A DNA stretch of 64,000 bases from Phoenix dactylifera (Eukaryota > Streptophyta > Magnoliopsida > Arecales > Arecaceae): contig NW_024067834.1 in NCBI RefSeq assembly GCF_009389715.1, positions 186,001-250,000 of the forward strand, given 5' to 3'. Numbering within the stretch: the first letter of the stretch is position 1; each line of letters begins with the position of its first letter. The position numbers and the translations under genes were made by a program. Below, piece after piece: positions 48,280-60,500 of the stretch. The notes under the pieces were generated by a model, which did not search any database, was not told the origin of the DNA, and saw only the letters and a program-made list of their open reading frames with translations.

Positions 48280-49576
48280 TAAGGTTTGCCAAACTGGTTG
48301 GTACCGTACCATACCGGGCATATAGTACTGTACCGCTACACAGTCTCGTACCATACCGATATTTGGTATGTCTTGCCGTCTCGTACTATACCGATATTTG
48401 GTATGCCTCGCTGTCTTGTACAATATTGCATACCGATACTATAATAGGATGGTACCGGTATGGGGTCCGGTACCGAGATGGTGAATCTTGATACATGTAT
48501 GTGTTATATAAAAATTCCATACATACACATGTAGATCTAGTGTGATTGTATTATCTTTCCTGTGAGCTGATATTTGATATTCTTGTGTAGCATTTGCATG
48601 CATCATCATCTTTTGCATCTTGTTTGAAGCCTATTCTGCCTATTAGGGGACTTTCAGATTGGATCAACACAAATGGTTTTTTCTATTGGAAGCATAGGGA
48701 AAGCCAATTATTAATGCTCAAGGAACAGTTCATAGAGTGAAGATTTGGATGGTTTTATTTTAATTGCTGGATACACTTCTAATGACATGCAAATTGGTGG
48801 ACTCTTTATCCTGATTATTGTGTTTCAATACTGTTGCTTGAGGTTCTATCCCCATTGACCTCTTCTTTGAATTCGGTATTATGGTACTTGAAAGGTTTTG
48901 TCTTTTTTTTGAGGTTGCGGATGTGCCAGTTTGTTTTGCTTTCTACTTGTATTACCTTAGGTTTCAGTCGGTACATGATTTCTTCAGCAATTGTATCTCT
49001 CCAGGAAATTTCAAAAGATCATAATTAATAAGTCAAGACAAGAATTCCTGTTAGCAAAACTGAAACATATGCCACTAATTTGAGATGGTGCAGAGGCATA
49101 GGATTCTGGTTTCACTCCATTGTTGGAGCTTGTTATCTGTGGTTAGCCATTGTTTTTAGTTTTGGCTCATTATTTCATGTAAATATATGGTTTATGATAC
49201 ATAGCTTATTTGCAGTAAGTGCCTTTCTACTCTCTCATCTTGCTTCTCGACTATTGTGCAGCTGTACACAAGGGATTCGTCAAAAAGCTGGCACCAAGCT
49301 GGATCAGATGGAAGTAGTCAGATGACCATAAAAGAGCCATCAGCCAATGTATTGTTGTTGGATTATATTTCTTCTGAGAAATGGCAAGACATAGTTGATT
49401 TTGACGACCATCTTGATGACATTAGCAAGTAAGCTCTGACTATGATATAATATCTTTTACTATTTTCCTCATTCATTCTGTACATGTTGCTACAAGTGCA
49501 TATCCCAGATTCGCATATATCTTTAATCAATATATGTTTTTACAGGGACTGGTTGAACCCTGATCTCTTCAAGTAA
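42915..49576 (+). CDS. EMC8/9: ER membrane protein complex subunit 8/9 homologue
   Basis: Cytosolic-face subunit of the ER membrane protein complex, which inserts tail-anchored and multipass proteins. Exons 42915-43124, 43230-43376, 43480-43539, 49262-49428 and 49546-49576 give 204 residues, the usual family size. The MPN-like fold is recognisable: [65 protein letters not shown] and [20 protein letters not shown]. The C-terminus is [18 protein letters not shown] and [18 protein letters not shown]. No complete JAMM metalloprotease motif is seen, as expected of this non-catalytic subunit. Intron 3 is 5.7 kb and carries repeats, dwarfing the other introns (103-117 bp). Exon 1 is about 65 percent GC. 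Confidence 0.95.
48192..48273. repeat. Compound (TC)n(TA)n microsatellite
   Basis: TC dinucleotides to about 48225 followed directly by TA dinucleotides to 48273, inside EMC8/9 intron 3. Confidence 0.9.
48344..48440. repeat. 35-bp tandem repeat with TACCGATATTTGGTATG core
   Basis: Units start at 48344, 48379 and 48414 (TCTCGTA/TCTTGTA), about 2.7 copies. Surrounding sequence is rich in GGTACCG/CGGTACC palindromes. A related GGTATACCGGTACC-like patch lies at 56155-56225. Confidence 0.75.
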
Positions 49577-50108
49577 TTGGTTCAGTGTTTGCTGGTAACT
49601 TCATCGTTGGACTTACTAGTCAATATCTGATATTTTGCTGAACCAATTTGCTTGAACTGGAATCCTGAAATCGTTCAAAATGTTTGGCTGCCGTACCAGC
49701 CATGGGAAAGTGGAGTACTTCGGTTGGAACAAGTAACTTTTGATCACATTTAAAATCTAGCAGAAGAGAAATTTCTATATTGTCTTTTAAGTGAACGGAT
49801 AGTTTGCAGTTGCTCTCTCTCCTCTCTTTTTTTTTTCCCTTGGCTTAACTTGTGTCAGGCAAGGATTTGCAATTTTATATACGTTTGCAGCCTTGCGTAT
49901 GTAATCTGTCTGGTTCCAGTTATTTCCAGTTTAATATAGATGCTGAGGATATTGTCGGCCTTATGCCTTCATTAGAAATTTTTATGATCTTTAAGGTTCT
50001 AATACTTTGATTGTTGTTTTCCTAATGTGGCTTGCAGTCGGTTGAAGGTTATTAGCTATTATTTGCCGTTGCATCAATATTAAAAGCATTTCCCTTTGGG
50101 CCTCCATG
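49577..50108. other. EMC8/9 3' flank
   Basis: Likely 3' untranslated region and spacer. Pyrimidine run at 49815-49838. No gene was recognised until the amine oxidase fragment. Confidence 0.45.
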
Positions 50109-50469
50109 TCAGTGGTCTTGGATGGCGAGGGAGGAGGGGGAGGGAGAGTAGGTATGGAAAATGGCGCGGGCGGCGTTGATCTCGTGGATGGTGAGGGGGT
50201 CGAGGGGGTGGCGGGGGACGTCGGACTCGTGGTCTCGGGTGGTGGTAGCGGAGTGGGAGGAGTTCTGGATCAAGTCGGGGCTGGACTTGGGTTGGATGCG
50301 GTTCTTAGAGTTGCACCGAGGCGAATAGCGCGTGCAGTCGAGGAAGTCGGCCTTGTCGGTGGTGGGGTAGCGCACGTGAACCCAGGAGCGGGAGAAGAGC
50401 AAGCAAAAGGAGGAAGGGGCCGATGGTGAGGAAGAGGAAGAGGAAGCGGAGGAGAGAGGTGGTTTCCAT
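50109..50469 (-). pseudogene. Copper amine oxidase 5' fragment, frameshifted and truncated
   Basis: Minus strand. An ATG at 50469 opens a hydrophobic signal anchor (METTSLLRFLFLFLTIGPFL). One frame over, from about 50402, the sequence reads SWVHVRYPTTDKADFLDC, then RHPLDPLTIHEINAARAIF, the start of the N2 domain of plant copper amine oxidases. The two parts are offset by one base (about 50405). Homology stops after SPSPSSLAI, with a stop at 50109-50111. No catalytic domain, topaquinone Tyr motif or copper-binding His cluster follows toward lower coordinates, where the EMC8/9 3' flank lies. Interpreted as a relic of the 5' exon. A retained gene would need an unconventional splice and sequence outside what is seen here. 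Confidence 0.7.
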
Positions 50470-52239
50470 CTTTCTGCTCTCGAGTGCTTGTGATGGTGGC
50501 GATGGCGGGTAGGTTTAATAAGTGATTGATCTGTTGAGGTTTATGAAGCACCCCGATCTTCTCCGCCCCCCGTTCCTCCTTATTAATTCCCTTCTTTGTC
50601 TTCTCCTTACGTCGTCTTCTCTTCTTCCGAAAACGCGAGCCCTCTCCCTCCTTTCTTTCCTCCTCGCTTTCCTTTCTTCTCTCCTCTCATTCCTTTTCTT
50701 CCTTGACAACCGGGCCGGTCGAGCCAGCTTCCCTCCTTCCTTCTCTCTTCCTTCCCTTCTTTCCTTCTTCTCCCCTGCCAACCAGGCCAGCAGGCCGCGT
50801 GATGCGCTCTTCTTCTTTTTTCCTTATTCCGGCTCTCCTCACGGGCGCCATCCTTCCTTTTCTTTTTCTAGAGTATATGACCTGGTGATAATTCAATAGA
50901 CGGACTTGGTAAATACGTTCGTGAGATATTTTTCAGAACATCTTGTCATAAATATTATATTGGCATTTCAAATAAAGATATGGTGACGATCCAGACCCGG
51001 GTTTGATTCCCAGCTTTCCATCCTTTATTGGCTCAGAAAAAGAGAGATGGTGGGTCACCTTTTCATCAGATCCACATCCGTTTGAACCTAAACTAATAAG
51101 GGTTAACAAAGCAATCATTATTCCTATTTGAGCCTAAGGATCTAATTTACTCAAGTGCCCCTCAATTTAGCCTTGCTTAAATGCAACCTAAGCTAGCCTA
51201 AAGGTCTGCTGCTGGATTTGATTAGACAAAAATTAATCCAAAACAGTCCAGTAGTATAAGAGAAGGAATAGCATGTGTATATATTTTATTCTTTCATGGA
51301 AACCTCAGTCTTGGTTGGGGACGGTTTTTTTTTTTTTAAAAAAAGAACTCTGTATAGGGATGCGATATCCAAATTTTGCCACGCCTACAGTTTGCCTTCG
51401 ATGTCTTTATCCAATCCAAATAGTTGATTGTGTTGGGTTTGGTCTTCTTGGATTGAAATGTGGACTATATTGTGGGAGATTCATCCAGTTTTCACTTTTC
51501 AGCCGCAAGGCCACGTTCTCCTCGGCTCCATCTGACCTAGGCTGCACTACTGTCCTCCACCCGTTGCTCGAGCCTGCATCAATTACTGTGCAATAAGACC
51601 AGGGTTGAAGCCCGCCCGAGCCTGCGGGCCTTACCAGTGTGCCCGCCACTGTTCGACGGATTGTCTGAGTGGACGGAGGGGAGGAGGGGGAGGAAACTTT
51701 TGATCTTTTGAGTGGTGAGGGGTTCTCGATGGCGTGGTGGTGGGTCTCAGCTTCGTTATATTGGGCGACGGATCGGGCGAACGGCGCAGGTTGGCGGGAG
51801 GCGGACAAGTCTGAAGAGCGTTTGGATTGCATCCGGTCCTTCGAGATGCAACGGAATCGGTCGTACTGTAGGTTTTCCCAAAATTTCTGGCTACATCATT
51901 ATCATAACGAAGGTAAATTTGGGTCGGAATACGAAGTTTTGGGAGCACGAGCCGTCCATCCACCTTCACAGAAATATTCATATCTCGTCCTTGACGTCCG
52001 CGCTTTAGATCCCATTTTTCCTTTCTCAACGTAATTAAGAATCAAATCTCGAAACTTTGCAACAAGACGAAATATATAAAAAACGCAGACCCGAGAGACT
52101 GGAAAACAGCTCAAAAACTTTGAACGAGGGTAGAAGATGACCCATTAGAAGGTTCCAGGAATCAAGCCGGTCGGCTCATGTGACCACTCCCACCAGTTCC
52201 GCTGGCCACCGAAGTTTCAATGCTGATTTAGATCTCCCT
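50470..52239. other. Spacer, no gene recognised
   Basis: Pyrimidine-rich block at 50560-50780 (TTCC/CTTC repeats), then AT-rich and mixed sequence. Overlapping open frames at 51407-52034 on both strands have no recognisable signature. Confidence 0.4.
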
Positions 52240-52240
52240 C

Positions 52241-52254
52241 TAGATATTTAAATA
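52241..52254 (+). promoter_or_regulatory. TATA-like element upstream of the CLE gene
   Basis: TAGATATTTAAATA at 52241-52254, about 165 bp before the ATG, followed by a pyrimidine-rich leader. Position suits a core promoter; not proven. Confidence 0.45.
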
Positions 52255-52419
52255 AGCAAATTACATCAGGCACAAATATTTCTCTATTCTTCTCTTCTCC
52301 TTGGCCACCCCAATACCCTGCCTTCACACCGTTCGGTCCCTCCCGTTCTCCCTCTCGCTGCAACCTCCGGGGTGGAGTTCTTGCAGTGAACCGATGAGCC
52401 GTGTCTGATAGATCATATC

Positions 52420-52686
52420 ATGATTCACTCCCTTCGGAGGAGACAAGGGGTGGTGTCGTGCTCGTGGGTCATTGTGGTGTTTCTTATGCAACTGGTCTTC
52501 CTTCACTCTACCATGCTCGCGGAGGACGCTCGTGCTTCTGCCTTCTTGGACTTGGCTCCCCTTTCAGCTGCTCCGAGCGGACCGGTTATGTACGACAGCC
52601 GTGACAACCACGAGAACGAAGATGACTTGGTCGGAGCGGATAAGAGGGAGGTCCCTACCGGCGCAAATCCCCTTCACAATAGATGA
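52420..52686 (+). CDS. CLE-family signalling peptide precursor
   Basis: CLE precursors are secreted, cleaved to a 12-13 residue hydroxylated and arabinosylated peptide, and perceived by CLV1/BAM-type receptor kinases to control meristem and vascular cell fate. This intronless 88-residue frame has the expected plan. Residues 1-30 contain a hydrophobic secretion signal (VVSCSWVIVVFLMQLVFLHS), then an unconserved acidic linker, then the CLE box REVPTGANPLHN at residues 76-87, with a single Arg left before the stop. Key positions are present: Arg1, Val3, Pro4, Gly6, Asn8, Pro9, His11, Asn12. Position 7 is Ala rather than the frequent Pro. The ATG at 52420 puts the hydrophobic segment 10 residues in; an alternative is Met23, which would shorten the signal. 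Subgroup not assigned, though the box is of the CLV3-like (A) type rather than TDIF. Confidence 0.87.
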   Translation: MIHSLRRRQGVVSCSWVIVVFLMQLVFLHSTMLAEDARASAFLDLAPLSAAPSGPVMYDSRDNHENEDDLVGADKREVPTGANPLHNR

Positions 52687-54100
52687 ATATGCTTTCTGCA
52701 AGTCTACCCCTTACTCCCATGTATGTTATATTGCCTTCTTTAACTTGCTGCCATAGATCGAGATAAAAGAGGAGAGTTGGCTGTAATGCATACCAGGAGA
52801 GGTATCTTTGAGAGAAAGGTGACACCAAGGTTGGTGAAGACTGAGGGAGATCAACAGTAGCTGAATCTTTTAAATGGGATTCTTCACCTCTTCTATGTGG
52901 ACTCCTGCTTTTTCTTCTGGCTAGATGGTGCCTTCTAGCTTTGTTACCATCTACGAGTCATTTGTTGAATGTGGTTTCCGTTTCTCCTTTCGCTTTTCTT
53001 CATTTTTCTTGGGCGAAGAAGTATGAGAAAAATTAAAAAAAAAGCTTCATTTCTTTGTTTTTGGTGCATTTCTCTTCTGCAATACTCGATGCCATTAGCT
53101 TGAAATTTGGCTAGATGAAAATAAGTTTGGTCGGTTTTAAGTATTGACACTGGCGCTTGGTAAGCAAATCTGCCTGAATTCTACGAGTCGACATCCGGTT
53201 TGGCAAGGGAAGGGTCTCTTTAAGTGAGAACGAACTTATCTAAGTTATGAACGCAATATTACTCCGTCTTTATTTGCCTTTTCTCCCTACTTTCTCAGCA
53301 ACTGAGAGAGAGAATCATACGGTAACTAGACGCGGTTATTCTCCATTTACCGTGCACGGCCTTTGAAATCCTCAGACTGACCATTAAGGATTCAAAAAGT
53401 CTATGGCAATAGAAAGGATGGCGTAGCCTACTCGAACTTCATCAAGCTTATGAAATCATATTACAGAAATTATTCGAAAATGGACAAAATATTTCGCAGC
53501 ATTTTCACTTATAAATGTCATGCATCTAAGCTTGCATGACTGGCTCTTGCAAGGTCGGTCAGACGAGAAATGCATGCTTAATTGGACGCCCGGCCTTCAT
53601 AGTAAAGTGGTGCCTCTCGAGTCTCGAAACAAGAAGTATAGAGAGAATTTGAGCCATCCGGTTTATCAAAAAACAAGAAGTTAGAAGATATGGATGCCAC
53701 GGATCCTGTAGTTCTATAGTTTTTATATCTGAACCATCCAATTTTATAGCCACACTAACGTCTTCCATGTTGAGCTCAGAAAACTGCAGTTTGGTGCGGG
53801 AAGAAATGGAAATTTGATACAAATTAAAGTCGTTTCCATACTGGCTTATTTGCGGGATTGCAAGCACCAACCTTGCTTATTTACGCATAAATTTGAATAC
53901 TATTTTATATAAAAAAAATTGGACATTTTGACATCGGCCTAAATTGATCTTCTTGATCTTAGTCTTAACCAAATTGAATAACATCGATGAAAATCGATTC
54001 GTGCTAATAAAGACCAATAGTTATGGTGACACCACAGTTAATGCATGATCGGCATGATTGTTCTCACATGTTGCTTGCATGGGAGGGTTATCATGTTATA
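52687..54100. other. CLE 3' flank and spacer
   Basis: The first few hundred bases are probably CLE 3' untranslated sequence. The remainder is mixed with no gene signature; the minus-strand frame at 53559-53870 has no recognisable family. Confidence 0.4.
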
Positions 54101-54413
54101 AACGCGATGCTAACCGTTACCATACAATGAAGGCACAATGCACTAAATCAGATAACAGATCCGTATTGTATCCTTTATAAAGGGGCAGCTCTGGGATCCT
54201 CAGAGAGATTTTTGCTTTATTATTTTGCTTAAGCAATAGAGGATCTTGTGCTAGAAACCTTTCGACAAGTAGACTTCTTGCAGGTTGGCCTCAGCGGTCA
54301 TCAATTTTTTCTTTTCTCAATATCATTCGATCTAACTTCTTTCCGATTCTTATCGATCTTAGAATGGGCCGAATTGCATCTCGGGACTCGGTTCAAAATT
54401 TAATGGCAACAAT
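54101..54413 (+). mobile_element. LTR-like fragment
   Basis: TATA-like CTTTATAAAGG near 54172, then CTAGAAACCTTTCGACAAGT near 54251 and an end resembling TTAATGGCAACA near 54413. A similar GGAAACCTTTCGGCAAAT phrase occurs near 57375, suggesting the same LTR family. No target duplication found. Confidence 0.4.
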
Positions 54414-54722
54414 AGCAGTTTTTTTTTTTTTCCTTGGAAGTATTTCGTAGTGTAGATAATAAAGGCATAGGTGCGAAGCAATCCAGCAAATCCCCACTAA
54501 AGGTGGTCGCATCCTCAGGATCCATCATCCATGTGAATTATACTAATATTCATGGACTGGTCCCCTCCATGCATAAATGAATGGCATGGAAACCCGGACC
54601 CGTTTACTTCGTGCAAACGTTTCCCGAAGCTCTAAAGATTCCAGACTCCCAAATGTCAAATGCCGAGGAGCAATCCTGTGCTATATTTATTCTTTAAGAT
54701 AGTCCTTACGGTTGCCATTAAT

Positions 54723-54904
54723 GACATTAATGATCACGGGATTATAACTAATGGGTCGTGATACTGGATGAGCTCATTTAGAGATTACATGACAGTAAAT
54801 TAATTGTATACTTGACATTAATGATCACGGGATTACATTTAATGGGTCGTGATACTGGATGAGCTCATTTAGAGATCACATGATGGTAAATTAATTGTAT
54901 ACTT
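54723..54904. repeat. 91-bp tandem duplication
   Basis: 54723-54813 and 54814-54904 both begin GACATTAATGATCACGGGAT (54723 and 54814) and end TAAATTAATTGTATACTT, with about seven differences. Not coding. Confidence 0.9.
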
Positions 54905-57359
54905 ACAGTGTCCTCCATGCAAGATGGGTCCCCTTTCTTTTTTCTTAGAAAAGAACATCTTGTCCTCTTGAAGTTTATATAAACAATGCAATTAAAAATG
55001 ATTCTATCAGCATTATTCATACTCATATCCGGCTTTACTTAACAAATGTAGATATAAATAAATTTATTAATTGAATATTAAATATTAAATATTTGTTTAA
55101 AAAATAGATGCAAATATAAATCAAATATTGATAGTGCTGATATAATAAAATAATTAAAATTTAAGAATTACTAAATCAAAGATAATACTATATGAGATAT
55201 GTTAGTGTTGCTATTTTTTTTTCTTAAAATTCATGAGAGCTTTATAAGACTAAATAAAATTATAAATAAAATTTAATACTTGGACACATATCAGATAGTT
55301 AGATATTCATATGCATTTCCAACTTATCTAAATAGATGTAGATATGCATAAGGATATTAGTTGAATGCTTAAATTTGTATCCATATCAATATCAATTTGA
55401 ATATATAAATAGCTCCATGCTGTGTTGCCGTGTCCATATTATCCCTGATGAATCATGCCATGATAAATCCTATGCACAACTGAATATTAAGAAAGACCAA
55501 ACATTTCCAAATAGCAGATCTCAAAAAATAGGAATAATAGATTCCTTCTAAAAGACAAATCTAAGTCATATGAACCAACCTGTTTTTATTTTTATTTTTT
55601 ATTTTTTGGTGATTTGGGTCTACTAATATAGTAACATCCTGCCATAATGAACTAGCTAGGAACTCTACAATTAGGTGTAGATTTCTTCTAAAACACAATT
55701 TCGAGCACTAAGTCTGGTTGAGTAATATTCTGACAATAAATCTGATATGGAGGCAGTTGAACAATACATCGTGCAGACGTCGTCAATCTTTTTTCATAAG
55801 ATTTCAGCTGAATTTATTGACTCTAGCACCAGAGATCATGAAGCATGACCATCAGCGTACCTTCGTAGCAGCTATAGAGCATAGCGTTTCAAACACTTGA
55901 CCCTGCTTTCGACTGTCAAAACTATTTGGAGGTCAACGCGGGGGGGTTTGCACTCATAAGCACGAAGCAGGATCAAAGTCACTACTAGACGCAGTCCAAT
56001 TCCACATCAGCTCTTTTTCGTTGATGGAATACGTCGGTCCTTAGATGTTGATTTGAGCACACAAAACTTCTATTGCATCATCATCTAGTTTGAAGATCAT
56101 CAAAATTCACCATCTTAGTACCAAACCCTGTACAATATAGTATAATATAAATTATTTTAGCATACTGAATGTCGGTATGCCATTCATACTGGATACCGGT
56201 ACTAAATAAATATGGTACGGTACACATCAGATCATTTGATTTGAGCCAATATGGTATACTATGGAGGTCATATATGCATCAATGGTGCCTATATTGGCCA
56301 AGGCTACATGTGACTCTGCAAATTATTTAGTCTCAAAGGATTTGAAGTAGGAATTTGTTTGATCTTTCAGAGGCTCTCCTAGTACTGAATGCTTCAATGT
56401 TGTCCTTTTCTACAGGAGCATGCTTAGGAGGACTTTGGCCCACTGGATGAATGGTACCTGCTTACTCATGAATGCTTGCACTTGGGGGTCCATGTTCGAA
56501 CCTGGATGGTGGCAGTCCCCTCGTACAATTAAGAAAGGAAAAGGGTTAAGGAGCTAAGCTGCAGATTTTCTCGCTTTGTTTCTTAAATCTTGTACCACGG
56601 TTTTTAGCTTAGCCGATCCCGGACCCATGTCTTCTTGAAACTCTAAAACGAGGTTGCATTGCGTAATAGGGAGCTTAATTCCCCTAAGCAAGCTGCTACT
56701 ACCATGGAAGGGAAATGATATGCTATATTTCATTGTTCCCATGAGCTTGCCTAAGGTGGTTTTAGAAGTGAGGCTATTCTTGAACATGAGTCAAGGAATG
56801 CACATGATATCGTGGCATGCTATATCCATTGGCGCTAGAGGAAGGGCCTACAGTTTCGTACTTAAGAAAAGAGAGAAACCGAACTACTTTGCAATCCATC
56901 ATGAAGTCTCGGAGGAGTTGAGGTGCATCCCATGCATCATAGTGACGAGCTCGGCCTGAATCTCATGCCTCCTTGCAGAGCCCGTCACATGCTCCACCAC
57001 AATAGCTGGCCGCACCCGTTACTCTCAAGCAATTCAATGTACTTGTACAACAAGTGTAGGCTTTAACAACCGTAATTCGAGATCTACAATAAACGGCTGC
57101 AAACTAGGGACGATCCGAAGAGCCCAATCCTGGTCGACATTCTCGACCACCGACACATCATGCATGATGACCAAGTCATCATCCCCGAAGCATTGGACGA
57201 TCTCAGCAAAGCTGGCATACTCAACCAAGGAGTGTTGATCAAGAAGAGAGGCACCGCACGCCCAACCACCACTCAGACAAAGGACTCTCGAGCACTCTTT
57301 AGCATCTATTCTCTCTTCTTCTCCCACTGTTGCTTTAGATTTACATTAACTTAAGCATC
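54905..57359. other. AT-rich spacer, nothing recognised
   Basis: Includes a patch of GGTATACC/GGTACCG motifs at 56120-56265. Open frames at 56554-56959 and 57034-57327 have no recognised signature. Confidence 0.4.
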
Positions 57360-57535
57360 ATAGGCTCTCCTGCTGGAAACCTTTCGGCAAATAAACTTCC
57401 TTGCAGATCGTAATTGCTTTTCAAAGCCACGACGTCATCGGTCCATTGATGTCCTAAAGCTACATCCCAGCTCTTAGCCGATCCGCCTTCACCGTGGTAT
57501 CGGCCGACCTCAGCTCAAATTCTAGCAGTAGCAAT
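57360..57535 (+). mobile_element. LTR-like fragment, second copy
   Basis: Shares GGAAACCTTTCGGCAAATAA and CTTGCAG with the fragment near 54251-54283, then GCCGACCTCAGC and an end region AGCAGTAGCA. Boundaries not found. Confidence 0.35.
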
Positions 57536-60500
57536 GTGCATGGACATACTAGAATTAGTTGGATGATTTTTGTAAGCTTGGTTCATGTCTGCTGCTGCCT
57601 CTATTAATATGTTCTCCGATAGAAACAGAGGGATTAAACATTTAGATCCTTTCTTCTCATGAATAAACCATTTCTATTAGGAAGTATCTATATTACCATC
57701 TAGTTGACAAACATGATTGAAGATCAATATTGTTGCTTTAATTTATGAAGTTGGACGAGCTCCTTTAATCAGGCATGTCATCTTGCGTCGTTGGTGACCT
57801 CTTAAGCCTCGCTGAGATTAATAGGACCGGCTGCCTGGTCCATTCCAAGTATAATTGAACTTCAGCTTTGTGGGTCCAATCCTCGCTCATTCCACAGGGT
57901 GGGTTGTTTGTTGGCCACCAACCTCTGAGCGTTATTTTGGCTGCAACCAAGGAAAATGATCATACTGGGGAAATTTCAACATTACGTACTTGCTCATTAC
58001 GAACTGTCCGTATTAGCTACAATGTCCATGGATGAAGCGTGCAGACCTGGCATTTCGTTCCACAATTCCGGTCAAGAAAATGGTATCATTTTCTTCATTA
58101 AATTGGTGCGCACCATTCAGAAAAGTTCCGTTGAGAAAGTCTCGCTCTCTTTATCTTTAGTCGATTTTTTTTTAAAAAACTTTTATGGTTATATTCATAC
58201 ACATATGATATAAATTATCGCTGTATCAAAAAAAAAAAGAAGAGAAAAAGGTAAAAAAGGGACATCGCTGGACCACCATTAATTAATTAGAAACCTGCAG
58301 CCCAAGACGCGTAACCGAGACGGCGAGGGACAGAAGTATTGGCCGGTAGCTGGGTCGTCTAAGTTCTCCTCTCTCAATATGTCACACAGGTGCATTTATG
58401 GCCTTCTCCCTGAGAGCATGCTTTACGTCTCAGCTAGGATATTGATACGCAGGTTTCGAACAGTCAAAAATATAATTTATCTCCTCCTTTTCTCCCACTA
58501 TAAGAACTTATGTCCTAGATATCATCCTAACTATAGCATTAATATCCAAGTAAACTAGTATTATCCTATTATGGTTGAGGCTCAATCTTGTTGATACAAA
58601 AAACAATGATAAATGATCAATATCGAAAAATTCACAATATTAATCATGATTTGCAATATCTAAAATATCTTAAAATTGAAATTATATATCAAATTTTTGG
58701 ATTCTCCTGCTTGTACATCCAGGTGTTCAGGAGCATATAATTTCAGTGATGCAGCAAAATGTATACATATTCCTCTAGCTAGTAATACCATTTCTTTATT
58801 AAAAAATAAAAACTCTAGGGAAAATTAAGGAAAATTTGGTGGAAATGTCATTCTCACATATTTGGTATTTTCATGGGGCCTTTATATTTATAGCCACCAT
58901 ACATATTAGGGGATGGTTTTGGCCATCCACATCACACCAAGATGAGAGATCCACATAATCACATTGAGCCGAGAAACCAAGATATCCATCCTCTACATCA
59001 AGCCAATGCTCTCAAAGTGGCTTGACAACAGGCTCGTCTGCCATATATCCCTAAAGCATCAATCTCGGCATCATACATTCACTTGTCCATGATCTAGTGA
59101 CCCAAAACAAGCCATGAACGTGAGGTGTACTTGATGATCGCGATGAGAACGCCGAGGAGGAGGAAGTGGAGCCGGAAGATTGGTGGTGTGGCGAGTTCCA
59201 TTGCGGGAGACTCTACTGCTATTCTTCTGCGTTATATACCGCTTGATGGATGGATCTCCCGTGCGGAGTGCTGAACCGTGGAATGAAGGAATTATTGCCT
59301 CTGCACCCATTTTAATTGTGCATGCAGCTAATCATAGCTGCTGTTTCTATAATAATATATTGAAATATATATTTGATGAATGGAGCCTATATAAATAAGC
59401 TGCTGTTATTAGCTGTCTACACGGTCAATCGATGCATGCAGGCAATAATTTCTCTGTGGAATGTGGCATCGACCATGCAGTCAACTAGATATGTGGCTGT
59501 TTGCTGCAGTCTAGAATTTGGTGGATTCCTTGGGCATTCAACCTGGACCAGGTCCACTTGTTCCGAGACCTGAACCACCTGGTAGGTCCCACAGTGATTT
59601 CCGCTGGGCTTCCTTCTAGGGCCCACCCTCCTTTCGTCTCGGGTTTCTCGCTATTCCGTTTTGGACTCCGGTTGTTTCTTTCGTGCCTAAGAAATAAGAA
59701 TGATTGAAATTTTATTCCTTCCTTCCTGCAAGAGAAGATGAATTCTTCTTTCATGTGAGAGAAACAGCATTACCCTCCTAGTTTTAGAATTTCAATAAAT
59801 ACCAATAAGAATAGGGGAAGGATTCATCTTCGTTACTATTTATCTGCCTGCGTAGATCTTAAAGTAGCTGATGGATGTTCTGAGGTGAATCCAAAGATGC
59901 AGTCCCACTCTATGAAGGGATTCTCTTTTGGGAAATGCTAATAAACACATCTTAAGCAAGAAAGGTTTCTCTTTATATTCCAGTATAAAGGAGTGAGAGG
60001 AGATTTAGAATGCTGGTGATCCGATAAGATAAAGAATGGTTTATTTGGGGGCTCCCGTGTTTGGATGGGGAACCGCGTGACGTGAGGGGAATGTCGGATC
60101 CCATCCATGCTTTCCCCAACCTTAATTTGTTCCCTTGTTATGGCCGAGATCACCATGATGCATTTTATTTATATTAATATCTCGTTACATAATTCTATTT
60201 TTTTAATATTTTAATAATTGATTACGTTTCTAAATTTTCTTCTCAAAAGTTCTTGAAATCTCTGTCGTACTCGCCAACCCCGTATATACCATATAGAGAG
60301 AGCACTGGGCCCACTCGTGTAGTCGTGTGTCTCGACTTTTCTGCGTACACGTGGCCTTGTAGGTCTATCCACGCTTGCATGATCTATTCTTTGACATGTA
60401 CACCTCGAAAACATATGCTCTTCTTTGCATAAACTCGTATGGCACAGTCCATCATGCGCAGACAATTGACTCTAAACATGCATAAAGTTTCTAGTTGTTT

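Larger units (their letters stand above)
43540..49261 (+). other. EMC8/9 intron 3, 5.7 kb, repeat-bearing
   Basis: Donor GTAATG and acceptor ACTATTGTGCAG. It contains a pyrimidine-rich stretch (45480-45800), a (TC)n(TA)n tract at 48192-48273 and a short 35-bp tandem repeat at 48344-48440. No intact embedded gene or transposon ends were recognised; weak open frames lack signatures. Confidence 0.8.

Noticed and set aside
50522..50899. 125-codon plus-strand frame
   Set aside because: Pyrimidine-rich low-complexity sequence giving Ser/Leu/Phe/Pro runs only.
51407..52034. Overlapping frames on both strands (up to 141 codons)
   Set aside because: No recognisable motif, no paired splice sites, and equal length on both strands.
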